Assembly (NCBI GenBank): GCA_017621155.1
Contig: JAGATP010000057.1
Location: forward strand, 21,540 to 85,539
Direction: 5' to 3'
Length of the DNA stretch: 64,000 bases
Origin: Clostridia bacterium
GTDB taxonomy: Bacteria > Bacillota > Clostridia > Christensenellales > Borkfalkiaceae
Position numbers and translations under genes: made by a program. The notes under the pieces were generated by a model, which saw only the letters and a list, made by a program, of their open reading frames with translations, made no database searches and was not told the origin of the DNA. Positions 1 to 8,539 of this stretch are shown in pieces; position 1 is the first letter of the stretch, and each line of letters starts with the position of its first letter.

Positions 1-1111
1 AGCCGACCGAAGCGCTTGCATTTCCGTTTCCGAGAACGCAATCTTCGTATCTCGTCTCGTAATACTTGTAGCCGACGTAAATACCCTCTTGTTGCACGGT
101 CACGTTCTTATAGTGTCCCGTATTCGTCGTGGAGGTAATTCCCGCCTTGACTTCTTCGAGATTCCCCCATTCCCTCGTATTCGTGCCACTGTTGACCACT
201 GCGGGAGCGGAGAGGGAATTGGTCGCATAGGCGTCCACGAGGTGTCCGGAAGGATTCTTTTCCCCCGTCAAGAGATTGACCATACCGGTAAAGCCCGTCT
301 GACCGGGAGCGCCGATCCAAAGGCAGGCGTCCACGCCGTACTCTTCCAGCCAGCCCACTTCCATGGAGGTGGGGATATTGAGAATGGCGATAACCTTCTT
401 GAAGGCGGGATCGGAAGTCACCATTTTGACGAGCTCCCTTTCCTTGTCGTGAAGGGCAAGCTGGCTCTTTCCCTCGCTGTCCTTCATGGAGAAGTCGTTG
501 CCCTCCCCTTGCTCCCTGGAGAGGAAGATGATCGCTACGTCGTTGTACTTTTTCGACCAGCTCGATTTGATCGCGTCCGTATAGAAGCTTGCAGGCTTTT
601 CGTTGATTTCACGGGTCAGATCCTGGGTCTGCTCCTTGGTTTCTCCGCCGTAAGCGTCCGAAAGCGTCGTATTCAGTTCAAACCCCGCCTTCGTAAACGC
701 TTCGCTCATGGAAACGAGATCGTCACCCTTTGCGGTGTTGCCCGAAGAGTGGCACTTGATGACGGGATTTACGCTCGAAGCACCGAAGATCGTGATACTT
801 CTTTCGTTCGCCTGAAGGGGAAGCGCAGTGTTCTCGTTCTTCAAAAGAACGGCGCCCTCCTCCATTTCCTTCGTCGTCTGTTCCCTCGTTGCGGCAATCA
901 GCTTTGCCTCGCTTTCCTCATTGAAGGGTCCAAACTTGCTCTCGAAGTAGACTTCGTCGCTTTCCGTCGTTCCCGTCGAACTGTCCGAGCCGCCGAGCAC
1001 CGAGTTTACCGCATCGCTGTAAAGAAAGAGCGTACTCGTCGTCTCAATGGAGAGCACCAACAGACACGACATAACAGCAACCAGTCCCTGCCATAATTTC
1101 GTTTTTTTCAT
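1..1111 (-). CDS. GH3 family beta-glucosidase-like protein, N-terminal part (runs off the window edge)
   Basis: About 370 N-terminal residues are visible; the 3' part lies outside the window. The protein starts with a Lys-rich start and a hydrophobic signal anchor (about residues 5-31). The GH3 C-type alpha/beta sandwich follows (EEGAVLLKNE near residue 76), then the GYKYYETRYED signature near the window edge. This order matches the two complete GH3 proteins at 4652 and 59169, where the sandwich domain precedes the TIM barrel. Start chosen at ATG 1111, with GGAGCT 6-10 nt upstream. It lies downstream of the kinase ending at 1241, behind a hairpin terminator and its own TATAAT box. Expected role is extracellular hydrolysis of beta-linked oligosaccharides; the substrate cannot be told. 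The nucleophile region is not in view. Confidence 0.85.
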   Translation of the reverse strand, partial: MKKTKLWQGLVAVMSCLLVLSIETTSTLFLYSDAVNSVLGGSDSSTGTTESDEVYFESKFGPFNEESEAKLIAATREQTTKEMEEGAVLLKNENTALPLQANERSITIFGASSVNPVIKCHSSGNTAKGDDLVSMSEAFTKAGFELNTTLSDAYGGETKEQTQDLTREINEKPASFYTDAIKSSWSKKYNDVAIIFLSREQGEGNDFSMKDSEGKSQLALHDKERELVKMVTSDPAFKKVIAILNIPTSMEVGWLEEYGVDACLWIGAPGQTGFTGMVNLLTGEKNPSGHLVDAYATNSLSAPAVVNSGTNTREWGNLEEVKAGITSTTNTGHYKNVTVQQEGIYVGYKYYETRYEDCVLGNGNASASVG

Positions 1112-1181
1112 CAGATAGCTCCTTTCATTGATTCTCTGAAAGAGAACAAAGGGAATGCCCCTTGCCCCTTATCGCTTCTGC

Positions 1182-1187
1182 ATTATA
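1182..1187 (-). promoter_or_regulatory. Candidate -10 box for the GH3 gene at 1-1111
   Basis: TATAAT on the minus strand, immediately after the T-run of the preceding terminator and about 70 nt before the start codon. The -35 position 17 nt upstream (ATGCAA) is weak and lies inside the terminator hairpin. This suggests an activator-dependent promoter or partial read-through. Confidence 0.45.
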
Positions 1188-1191
1188 ATCA

Positions 1192-1236
1192 AAAAGAGCG
1201 AAGATTGCATAGGATTGGCAAAATCTTCGCTCTTTT
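1192..1236 (-). terminator. Rho-independent terminator of the system A RR-HK operon
   Basis: A 15-bp perfect stem (1192-1206 with 1222-1236) is followed on the minus strand by a run of T. It sits 4 nt after the kinase stop codon. Confidence 0.85.
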
Positions 1237-1240
1237 GGCA

Positions 1241-2527
1241 TTATTTTAAATTCGGAATGGGAATCAGGGCATTGACCCCGAATATTTTGTCTTTTGCAAA
1301 GAACTCCACGTTCCCCTCGTACTTTTTGCAGATAAAGCGGATGCTCTTTGTTCCGAATCCGTGGTATCTTAAGTCGGACTGATCGGTGATCGGAATCCCG
1401 TCCCGAAAGGAAGGCTGAGACGAGATGTAGTTTTCCGCGTAAATGTTGATCATTCCGCCGTGGCGGGAAACGGTCAGATTGATGTAGCGATTTCCCGGAT
1501 CTTCCTTCAATTCCCGTTGAATGGCGTTGTCGAGAATGTTTCCGAACAGGGAATAGATGTCCGTCGTTGACAGGAAGCCTATTTCCTTTCCGTCCGCCAT
1601 ATAGTAAAAGCGAATCCCCATCTTCTCGCAATAGACGCTCTTTGCCGTCAGAATGCTGTCTAAGGAGATGTTCCCCGTCTGGGCGACCGTGTCGTAAGTC
1701 CGCATGGATTGACGAAGCTCCTCCATGACCTCACGGCTGTCCGCACCCTTTACGTCCATCGTTTCCAAGAGGTGCTTCATATCGTGATATTTGAGATTGA
1801 TGAGGTCGATCGTGTCGTTGGATATCTTATACTGTTCCTGCTCCGTCTTTATGATGCGCTCCATCATTTCCCTTTCGGAAATCAACGCATCGTTTTCGGA
1901 AGAGCTGTATTGGTATAGGAGCGCACAGAAGGTACACAGCGTCATGAGCAGCCTGCAAACGAGGTTGTTCGAAAGTCCCTCGACGCGCAAAAAATTCATC
2001 ATAACGATGACGGCAAAAAGGATCAACGCGGTAATCAAGAGAACCTTCGTCTTCTTCAAACTGATGTCGTATCGATTGCTGCCCTTTTTAAAGGTGAACA
2101 AAAACGAACACAGATAAATCGGAACGCAAAGCGCCAATTCCAGAAAGAGGAAGAGCCAATCTTCCTGCAAGGAAAAGATCACTTCCATGCAATGCCCGAT
2201 ATTTGCCACGACGTTTTGCAGCGCGATGGCGCCGACGCAGTTAAAGAGAATTTTTCGAATAGAGTAGTGAAAGCAGACCCGGCAGAGAACAATCGACACG
2301 AAAAAAATGAGAGCGGTCACGTAAGAGCCGAATTTTCCCAAAATGCATTCGGGAAAAAAGAGCGAGAACAAAAGGTAAACGGCGAGGCTGATCGAAATGC
2401 GCAAGCCGCGCTTCGGCTTTAGGACGAAGGGATACATGGATAAAATTTCGGCAAACAAAATGGAAATCACAAAGAAAAGCCTTCGAAAAAAATGCGCGCT
2501 GATATATTGCACGTAAAATTCCGTCAT
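1241..2527 (-). CDS. AgrC-like GHKL sensor histidine kinase (system A)
   Basis: 428 residues. About six hydrophobic helices fill residues 10-210, followed by a short coiled linker. The phospho-acceptor region is KYHDMKHLL (His248), and the GHKL ATPase has the N-box GNILDNAIQ and a C-terminal GFGTKS glycine motif. This is the architecture of AgrC/quorum-type kinases (HATPase_c_5 class). Start taken at ATG 2527, because it overlaps the regulator's stop by ATGA and has GGAGGAAGGGG upstream; a longer reading into the regulator gene is a shadow. It presumably phosphorylates the LytTR regulator encoded just upstream. No AgrB or AgrD-like peptide gene is visible nearby, so the signal is unknown. Confidence 0.88.
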   Translation of the reverse strand: MTEFYVQYISAHFFRRLFFVISILFAEILSMYPFVLKPKRGLRISISLAVYLLFSLFFPECILGKFGSYVTALIFFVSIVLCRVCFHYSIRKILFNCVGAIALQNVVANIGHCMEVIFSLQEDWLFLFLELALCVPIYLCSFLFTFKKGSNRYDISLKKTKVLLITALILFAVIVMMNFLRVEGLSNNLVCRLLMTLCTFCALLYQYSSSENDALISEREMMERIIKTEQEQYKISNDTIDLINLKYHDMKHLLETMDVKGADSREVMEELRQSMRTYDTVAQTGNISLDSILTAKSVYCEKMGIRFYYMADGKEIGFLSTTDIYSLFGNILDNAIQRELKEDPGNRYINLTVSRHGGMINIYAENYISSQPSFRDGIPITDQSDLRYHGFGTKSIRFICKKYEGNVEFFAKDKIFGVNALIPIPNLK

Positions 2528-3243
2528 TTTCCCCTTCCTCCCGAATAGTAGTTGGAAAGCTTCGAAAGAAACTCCTCCTTCTTCGTCCTGGAAAGCGGCA
2601 GAGCGGTATCTCCGGACAAATAGACGTTCGCCGCGTCCGTTCGGTAGACGTAACGGAGATTGACGAGAAAGGACGTGCTGCAACGGGCAAAGCTCTGCGC
2701 CTCGAATTGCTTTTCGAGCTCCTTCATCGCCGAGCGAATTTGAAGCTTCCCCTGCTTCGTATATACGTTGACGTAGTGCTTGTCCCCTTCGAAATAATAG
2801 ATGTCCGAATAGTTCACGCGCACTTTTCCGAGCTGCGTCGTCGAAAGCATGACGCCTCTGTCGATATGAATATCGAGGTAACGAATCACCCTTGCAAGCT
2901 TCATGCGGAAGCTCATGTAATCGATCGGCTTGACGATATAGTCAAATGCGTTGACCTCGTATCCGTTGATCGCATACTGCGCCATGTTCGTCACAAAGAC
3001 CAAAGCGACGGTCTCGTCCTTTTCCCTCATCTTTTTTGCCGTCGCGAGCCCGTCCAGATGCGGCATTTCAATATCCATGAAGACGATATCGAATCCCTCT
3101 TTGAGTCTGTCCAGAAAATCGAATCCGTTCTGAAAGACATATACCGAGAAATTGACGTGATTTTCTTTTTCATAGCGTGAAAGAAAATCCCTCTGTATTT
3201 TGACATAGCTTGCTTCATCCTCCACGATCGCAACTTTAATCAT
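2524..3243 (-). CDS. LytTR family response regulator (system A)
   Basis: 239 residues: a CheY-like receiver with acidic pocket VEDE, phospho-acceptor Asp57 (FMDIEMP) and Lys in IVKP, then a LytTR DNA-binding domain from about residue 135 (FLVNLRYV region). ATG 3243 is preceded by GGTGGAG and removes a spurious 25-residue extension. First gene of a two-gene operon, overlapping the kinase by 4 nt. Upstream is a promoter with an 8-bp direct repeat of 20-bp period, typical of LytTR target spacing. Candidate targets are the flanking GH3 genes and its own promoter; this is inference from position. Confidence 0.92.
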   Translation of the reverse strand: MIKVAIVEDEASYVKIQRDFLSRYEKENHVNFSVYVFQNGFDFLDRLKEGFDIVFMDIEMPHLDGLATAKKMREKDETVALVFVTNMAQYAINGYEVNAFDYIVKPIDYMSFRMKLARVIRYLDIHIDRGVMLSTTQLGKVRVNYSDIYYFEGDKHYVNVYTKQGKLQIRSAMKELEKQFEAQSFARCSTSFLVNLRYVYRTDAANVYLSGDTALPLSRTKKEEFLSKLSNYYSGGRGK

Positions 3244-3323
3244 TTTCTCCACCTTCCTTTTCTTTGCCTCTTCTCGCTCGGTATGCGAAAAAATCTGCAA
3301 AACGGTAAATCTCACCACGATTT

Positions 3324-3387
3324 ATTATAGCAGAAACTCGATCGAATCGCCATGATTTTGGCAAAATTAACGAAATTTCGGCAAAAT
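3324..3387 (-). promoter_or_regulatory. Promoter of system A with candidate LytTR direct repeats
   Basis: TATAAT (3324-3329, minus strand) with a poor -35 (TGGCGA, 3347-3352, 17 nt spacer). Just upstream, ATTTTGCC occurs twice (3360-3367 and 3380-3387) with a 20-bp period. LytTR regulators commonly bind two 9-bp direct repeats about two helical turns apart, next to a weak -35. Confidence 0.5.
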
Positions 3388-3413
3388 ATACTTGTCTTTC
3401 CCCTTTTAAAAGG

Positions 3414-3445
3414 AAATGAGCTCGGCGCAAGACCGAACTCATTTT
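3414..3445 (-). terminator. Hairpin terminator after the first GH3 cassette
   Basis: AATGAGCTCGG (3415-3425) pairs with CCGAACTCATT (3433-3443) with one mismatch. It follows the stop at 3473 on the minus strand. The T-run is short (TTTCCTTTT). Confidence 0.55.
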
Positions 3446-3472
3446 TCTGATTGGTTTTTCAATTGTTTTTTT

Positions 3473-4252
3473 TCAGTCGACGGTGAGCACGATCTCAGTC
3501 ATTGTCGCCGTGGTTTGCGCAGCAGGCCCGTAGGACGCCAACAGCGCATTGACGACTTTCAACTCGAAGGAATAAAGCCCGTCCGCGTTCTTTGTCGCCG
3601 TATATGTTTCGCCCGTCTCGGCAGTGAACACATAGCAATTGTTTTCGAAGACATACGTTCCTCCATACGGCGTCACGTAATTCTGGCTGTCTTTGACGCT
3701 GAAGTTGCCGTCTGCGTCGCAGATGATCGTGACGTTCGACTTGACGCCGCCGCCGAACCAGCCCGCCGTGCCGGAGAAGGAGGGAATATCGTTCCAGGGC
3801 GTTCCTGAAATGGTAAAATCCTTGTCCTCATAGGAAAATTTGAGATTTCCCTCTCCTCTCGAGCCAAGATTGAGATGATAGATAAACCCGAACGTCTTGG
3901 AAGCGTTGTCGAACTGCGAGCGGACGATCGTTCCATTCGTATCGTTGAAGGTAAACGTCCAACCCTGCCCTTCGGTAAACGTATACGTTCCATCCGTCAC
4001 CCCTTCAATTTTGTTGGCGTCCACGGAGAACTTTCCATCCAATCCCTTCATCTTGACGTCGTAATCGACGTCGTTGAGCTTGATGTTGCCTTCAAAGGTA
4101 AATTCGTACTCCGTGGTATCCACGACAGGCGTCTCGGGCTTGAAGGCATTTACGATGACCACGACGGTATGAATCGCAAAGCCGAGAATGACGGCGCAGA
4201 GTGCCATGGCGATTCCCGCCAAAATCTTTTTTTGCAAAGAGAGCGTTCTCAT
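3473..4252 (-). CDS. Membrane-anchored beta-rich surface protein of unknown function
   Basis: 259 residues. An N-terminal hydrophobic segment (about 9-36) should act as a signal anchor. The rest is hydrophilic and strand-rich, with repeated Gly-Thr-Tyr turns (DGTYTF, GGTYVF, GETYTA), suggesting a beta-barrel or jelly-roll fold outside the cell. No catalytic motif is recognised. The start ATG 4252 overlaps the upstream gene's stop as ATGA, so it is translationally coupled. It is third in the operon GH3, 4-TM protein, surface protein. The second cassette also contains a beta-rich exported protein (58166-59164). A role in glycan binding or presentation is only a guess. Confidence 0.75.
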   Translation of the reverse strand: MRTLSLQKKILAGIAMALCAVILGFAIHTVVVIVNAFKPETPVVDTTEYEFTFEGNIKLNDVDYDVKMKGLDGKFSVDANKIEGVTDGTYTFTEGQGWTFTFNDTNGTIVRSQFDNASKTFGFIYHLNLGSRGEGNLKFSYEDKDFTISGTPWNDIPSFSGTAGWFGGGVKSNVTIICDADGNFSVKDSQNYVTPYGGTYVFENNCYVFTAETGETYTATKNADGLYSFELKVVNALLASYGPAAQTTATMTEIVLTVD

Positions 4253-4650
4253 ACGTTTCCTCCTTTTTCACTTGCGAAGAATGCCGAAGCGATTCCGCAT
4301 ACTAGCATGCCGACGAAGCCAATCGTCGTCGCGATCATCGCGCCCGACATGGGATCGGAGGCAATGCCGTAAAACTGATGGGAATAGTACATAAAGCGCG
4401 AGAGCAGAAACACGCCGACTGCCGAGCCGAGGAATGCCATCACGACGATGGGCCCGATTCCGAAATAATCCTTGATGCAAAATACCACTGCCGCCACAAT
4501 GCCGAGCGCGAGCAGAACGTCAACCATGGGGACGAATCCGTAGCTGTCCTGTCCCGCAATCGAATAGGCGATGAGCCCGACGAGGGCAAACAGCGCCGTG
4601 ATTGCCTGTAAGTAAAAACCCGTCCTCTTTTTTGCCAAAAACTCTTTCAT
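4249..4650 (-). CDS. Small four-helix membrane protein of unknown function
   Basis: 133 residues with four predicted TM helices (about 10-30, 38-58, 66-86, 103-125) and short Lys-containing cytoplasmic ends. ATG 4650 is chosen because GGGAGG lies 10 nt upstream inside the end of the GH3 gene; an ATG 24 nt earlier lacks a site. Located between a GH3 enzyme and a surface protein in one operon. The analogous 4-TM protein at 57470-58102 in the second cassette suggests that this kind of partner recurs. No family recognised. Confidence 0.75.
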   Translation of the reverse strand: MKEFLAKKRTGFYLQAITALFALVGLIAYSIAGQDSYGFVPMVDVLLALGIVAAVVFCIKDYFGIGPIVVMAFLGSAVGVFLLSRFMYYSHQFYGIASDPMSGAMIATTIGFVGMLVCGIASAFFASEKGGNV

Positions 4651-4651
4651 C

Positions 4652-7609
4652 TTATTGTTCCTCCCTTGCTTCATGATAGGAAGCTACATACCCTACGATG
4701 CCGAGGGCGACGAGGCATCCGACGATGACGTCCAGATTGACGAGCGCCGTCTTCCACCAAGGCATGACCTTGACGATCATGGTAGAAGAGGAAACGCCGT
4801 TCATCGCCTTGCTGTTGGCGTAGACGTACAAAATTCTGTGGCAGGCCTCTCTGACCGCTCCAAAGAGCGTCACGTCGTTCAAGAGGGCGGTTTTGTTGAG
4901 CTCGCCGCTCCTGTCGTTGCCGGGAAGGAGCATGAGCTTGTCGTTGCCGAAGGCGATGCTCAAGCCGCACATATACGGTTCAAGGGCGTTATCGGTAATG
5001 GTATAGCCCAAGAAGCCCCATTCATCGCGCAAAATATCGTTCTGAAGCTCGGTGCTGACGCCGATCCAATCGCATCCGATGCGGTTGAGCGAAGTCATCA
5101 CATTGCCCGCCTTGGCGACTGCAACCGCACCTTCGAAGCCGCGGAGACTGTTCTCTCTGCCCGCCTGCTCGTTGGTGTAGACGGCAAAGCCGTATCTGTC
5201 CGTCTCCTGATCGTTGAAGGCAAAGTGCTTGGGACCGCAGACGACGCCGTTATACTGCACGCCCGCCGTCACCTGTGCGCCCATGAGATAGGTGAGCATG
5301 GAGTCCTCGGAGAAGTACTCGAAGTTTCTGCCCGCATAAGGGTGACGGTGCAGGTTCAGACCGGGGCCCCAAAGGGTGGTCATGCCCGTATAGAAGCAAT
5401 CCTCGCTCATGACCGTGCCGAGCTCGTAAATGAGCTGCTGATTGAAGGTAGAAGCCTCCACCGTCTGCGAGGGATACATTCTGGGTTCGATTTTGCTGTA
5501 TTTCGATTCTCCCTCGATGACCGTTTCGCCCGTATCGTAAGAGGCGGGATATGCCACACACGGCCCTGATCCGACGCCGTCGTTGTCGCTCGTGCCGTTG
5601 AAGCCGAGCCCCAAAATGGGATCGATCGCGCCGAAGTTCTTGCCGACCGTAGCGATCATCTCTTCGACCATCAGCTGATTGAGAATCTGATCCCAGATCT
5701 CATCGTCATACGCCTTGCCCTTTGCCATGATGAGGGAGTACGTCGTATCCGCGCCGTATTCGTACGTATCCCCTACGGGCTCGCCCGGAGTGTAGCGCTT
5801 GAAGGTGATGCGATCGATCATTTCGGCAGTCGCCGTGACCGATTGAAGTCCCGCGCACCACGTCTTATCCCAATCGCTGCGCGAAAGATACGTCGTCGTT
5901 CCCGCTCCGACCAAATTGTTGAGGTCGGCTTTGTCGAGGCGATTCGTCACCGCCGTTTCGGTGTTGTTGTGGAAGAGTCCGTTCTCCGTCGTATAGCCGT
6001 CTTCATCGAAGGTGTATTCTCCGAGAGTGCGGAAGGAATCGTTGTTCCATGCGTACACGAGGGAAGCATCCCCCGCCCCATCCATGCCGGAGACGGAAAC
6101 GCCGTTTTCCTTCTTTGCCGCAAGGACGTTGTTGAGCGCGTCGTGCGCACCGTTGCCGACGGCAAAGTAATACTTCCCTTCGTCCAGAATCCACGTCTTC
6201 GCCTTGCGATAATCGTAGCTTGCGATGTTGTAAAGATCCATCTTCACCGTCACCGTCTCGCTCGTATTCGGCTGCAATTCCTTCGTCTTGCCGATGTTCA
6301 CGAGCTGAATCGCCGACTTCTCCACGCCGTTTTCCTTATCGTAATCGGTATACGGGCTCTGCACGTACAGCTGGACTGCGCTCTTGCCCGCAACGCTTCC
6401 CGTATTCGTCACCTTGACCTGCGCCGTCACGACGTCGTCCTTCACCTCACAGGAGACGAGCTCCTCCTTAAACTCGGTATAGGAAAGTCCGTAGCCAAAG
6501 GAATAATCCACCTCGTCCGCATAGCTCCAGGAAGAAGTGCTCTTGAATGCGCCCTTGGAGGAGGAAGCATTCCCCTGATTTAAGACGCAATCCTCGTACC
6601 GCGTCTCGTAGTACTTATAGCCGACGTAGATACCCTCGTTGAAGACGGTGTACTTCGTTCCGCCCGCGCCGACGCCCATCGCCTGTGCCGCCGCCGTGAT
6701 CTTGTCCGCATTCGCATAGGGAACGGTATAAGCGGACTGATAGGCTGCGGAAGAGCGGGAATCCGCCGCATAGGTATCCGTCAGTTTACCCGAGGGATTG
6801 ACCTTTCCGCTTAAGATATTGCCGACAGACTTCGCGCCGAGCGCGCCGAGTCCGCCGATCTGCAAGATCGCCCCGACCTTAGGGTCTTTTTTCAGCTCGT
6901 TGATGGCGAGCGGAGAGGGAGAATTGACGATGACGATCACGCGATTCGACTGTTCTTCCGCGGCTTTGATCAGCGCCTTTTCCTTGTCATCCAGCTCGTA
7001 GTAGTTTTTCTGCGCGTCTCCACCCTCGCCCGTCACGCGGGACAAGACGACGATGACGGCGTCCGAATAGTTCCCCACGCTCGACATGGGAAGCTCGGAA
7101 GGAGAGATTTCCTCCGAAGGCGCGGAATCGTACTTGGGCTTTTTGCCCGCATAAAAATTCCACATCTCCTCGTTGACGGAAAAGCCCGCCTGCTCCAGCC
7201 CGCGCTTGAACGACCAATTGATGTTGGAATTTCCCTGATTGCCGATCGCCGCATTGCCCGAGCTTCCCCCGTAAACGGGGCTAAAGCTCGCCTTTCCGAG
7301 CAACGTGACCTTTGCCGAAGGCGCAAGCGGCAAAGTTTTCTCGTTTTTGAGGAGAACAGTGCCTTCGTCGGTAATCCGCTCGATGATGTTCAGCTTTTGC
7401 TGCATGAATTGGCTGATGGAGCTCGTCTTTTTCTTGAAGTATTCCGAATCAACCTCTTCACCCGTTTCCACGATTTTGTAAGACGACGTGTTCAGGAGCT
7501 GATTCACGTCGTTTTCCGCCTCGAAGGCGAGGGACGTAAGCCCGATCATCACCGTGAAAACTGCGGTAAAAGCCGTCGTGAAACCACGACTGATTTGTTT
7601 GAGACTCAT
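4652..7609 (-). CDS. GH3 beta-glucosidase-like enzyme, domain-swapped and anchored at both ends
   Basis: 985 residues. A signal anchor lies at about 9-29. The GH3 alpha/beta sandwich runs from about 77 to 380 (DEGTVLLKNE; EGIYVGYKYYETRYED; FGYGLSYTEF 371-380). An Fn3-like domain covers about 385-495. The TIM-barrel domain follows at about 640-925, with PKHFAFND (K794-H795) and candidate nucleophile Asp873 in GYTITDN. A C-terminal TM helix (about 953-975) ends in AREEQ. Canonical GH3 enzymes have barrel first; the reversed order is known for Ruminococcus albus and Butyrivibrio beta-glucosidases. With two TM anchors, both ends should be cytoplasmic and the enzyme external. Start ATG 7609 follows GGAGGTAAATT. 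First gene of its operon. Confidence 0.92.
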   Translation of the reverse strand: MSLKQISRGFTTAFTAVFTVMIGLTSLAFEAENDVNQLLNTSSYKIVETGEEVDSEYFKKKTSSISQFMQQKLNIIERITDEGTVLLKNEKTLPLAPSAKVTLLGKASFSPVYGGSSGNAAIGNQGNSNINWSFKRGLEQAGFSVNEEMWNFYAGKKPKYDSAPSEEISPSELPMSSVGNYSDAVIVVLSRVTGEGGDAQKNYYELDDKEKALIKAAEEQSNRVIVIVNSPSPLAINELKKDPKVGAILQIGGLGALGAKSVGNILSGKVNPSGKLTDTYAADSRSSAAYQSAYTVPYANADKITAAAQAMGVGAGGTKYTVFNEGIYVGYKYYETRYEDCVLNQGNASSSKGAFKSTSSWSYADEVDYSFGYGLSYTEFKEELVSCEVKDDVVTAQVKVTNTGSVAGKSAVQLYVQSPYTDYDKENGVEKSAIQLVNIGKTKELQPNTSETVTVKMDLYNIASYDYRKAKTWILDEGKYYFAVGNGAHDALNNVLAAKKENGVSVSGMDGAGDASLVYAWNNDSFRTLGEYTFDEDGYTTENGLFHNNTETAVTNRLDKADLNNLVGAGTTTYLSRSDWDKTWCAGLQSVTATAEMIDRITFKRYTPGEPVGDTYEYGADTTYSLIMAKGKAYDDEIWDQILNQLMVEEMIATVGKNFGAIDPILGLGFNGTSDNDGVGSGPCVAYPASYDTGETVIEGESKYSKIEPRMYPSQTVEASTFNQQLIYELGTVMSEDCFYTGMTTLWGPGLNLHRHPYAGRNFEYFSEDSMLTYLMGAQVTAGVQYNGVVCGPKHFAFNDQETDRYGFAVYTNEQAGRENSLRGFEGAVAVAKAGNVMTSLNRIGCDWIGVSTELQNDILRDEWGFLGYTITDNALEPYMCGLSIAFGNDKLMLLPGNDRSGELNKTALLNDVTLFGAVREACHRILYVYANSKAMNGVSSSTMIVKVMPWWKTALVNLDVIVGCLVALGIVGYVASYHEAREEQ

Positions 7610-7630
7610 AATTTACCTCCTTGGTTTTCC

Positions 7631-7662
7631 ACCATTATAAGGAATGGTCGCTTAAAAATCAA
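7631..7662 (-). promoter_or_regulatory. Promoter of the first GH3 cassette with overlapping inverted repeat
   Basis: Minus strand: -35 TTGATT (7657-7662), 17-nt spacer, -10 TATAAT (7634-7639). A perfect inverted repeat ACCATT-N6-AATGGT (7631-7648) covers the -10, as expected of a repressor site. The cognate factor is unknown. Confidence 0.7.
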
Positions 7663-7771
7663 GAGAGATTTCCACGCTGTCCTCTTTTCGGGTTATTCTG
7701 CGCAAAAAGGCAGATCAAAGCGCAATTTACGCCCGTTCAAAGACAATTCGGACGAAAAAAAACAATTGATA

Positions 7772-7809
7772 TTGACTTTTTTACAAAAAAATGATACAAT
7801 TCGAATTGT
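7772..7809 (+). promoter_or_regulatory. Promoter of system B with palindrome at the start site
   Basis: -35 TTGACT (7772-7777), 17-nt spacer, -10 TACAAT (7795-7800). The perfect 14-bp palindrome ACAATTCGAATTGT (7796-7809) overlaps the -10 and +1 region and could be an operator. Confidence 0.7.
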
Positions 7810-7822
7810 GGAGGGAAATTGC

Positions 7823-8539
7823 ATGAAGACAATACGGATCGCCGTCGTCGAAGACGAATCGGCAAACGCCCTGCAAATCGAAAAATTCATCGCGCTCTAT
7901 GCAAAGAACAACAAAATCCCCGTGGAGCTTCTGCTCTTTTCGGACGGAGAGAGCTTTTTAAAGCACAAGGAGTCCTTCGACGTGGTGTTTATGGACATCG
8001 AGCTTCCCGGCATAGACGGGATCACCTGTTCGAAGAACCTTAGAAAACGGGACAAAGGCGTGCTCATCGTCTTTATCACCAATCTTTCTCAGCTCGCCAT
8101 TCGCGGCTATGAGGTTTCCGCATTCGACTTTATCGTCAAGCCCGTCCTATACAGCGATTTCTGCTTCAAGCTGCAACGCGTCTTCGCAGCCCTGCAAAGC
8201 ACCAACGGCGACGCGAAGCTAAAGCTCGAAAATCGGGAAACGATGGAAATCGTCTCCATTGCGGAAATCGTCTATGTGGAAATTCTCAACCACAACCTCA
8301 TCTATCATCTGACAACCCGCGACTTCGTCACGAAGGGTCGGCTTGCCGACGTGGAAGAACAGCTCAAGCCCTATCACTTTTTAAAGTGCAACCGCTGCTA
8401 TCTCGTCAATCCCGCGCACATCAAGACAATCAGCGGATTCAATCTCTCTCTGACGACAGCAAACGTGACCATTTCACGCCCCCAAAAGGCGTCCTTTTTG
8501 CGTGAATTCAACGAATATCTTTTAAAGAGCGGCTTATAA
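7823..8539 (+). CDS. LytTR family response regulator (system B)
   Basis: 238 residues: receiver domain with VEDE pocket, Asp58 (FMDIELP) and IVKP lysine, followed by a LytTR domain (KCNRCYLVNPAHIK). ATG 7823 with GAGGG upstream; the frame stays open far upstream but without a site. The stop overlaps the kinase start by one base (TAATG), so the two are co-translated. Divergently transcribed from the GH3 cassette at 4652-7609, which makes that operon the most likely target. Confidence 0.92.
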   Translation: MKTIRIAVVEDESANALQIEKFIALYAKNNKIPVELLLFSDGESFLKHKESFDVVFMDIELPGIDGITCSKNLRKRDKGVLIVFITNLSQLAIRGYEVSAFDFIVKPVLYSDFCFKLQRVFAALQSTNGDAKLKLENRETMEIVSIAEIVYVEILNHNLIYHLTTRDFVTKGRLADVEEQLKPYHFLKCNRCYLVNPAHIKTISGFNLSLTTANVTISRPQKASFLREFNEYLLKSGL

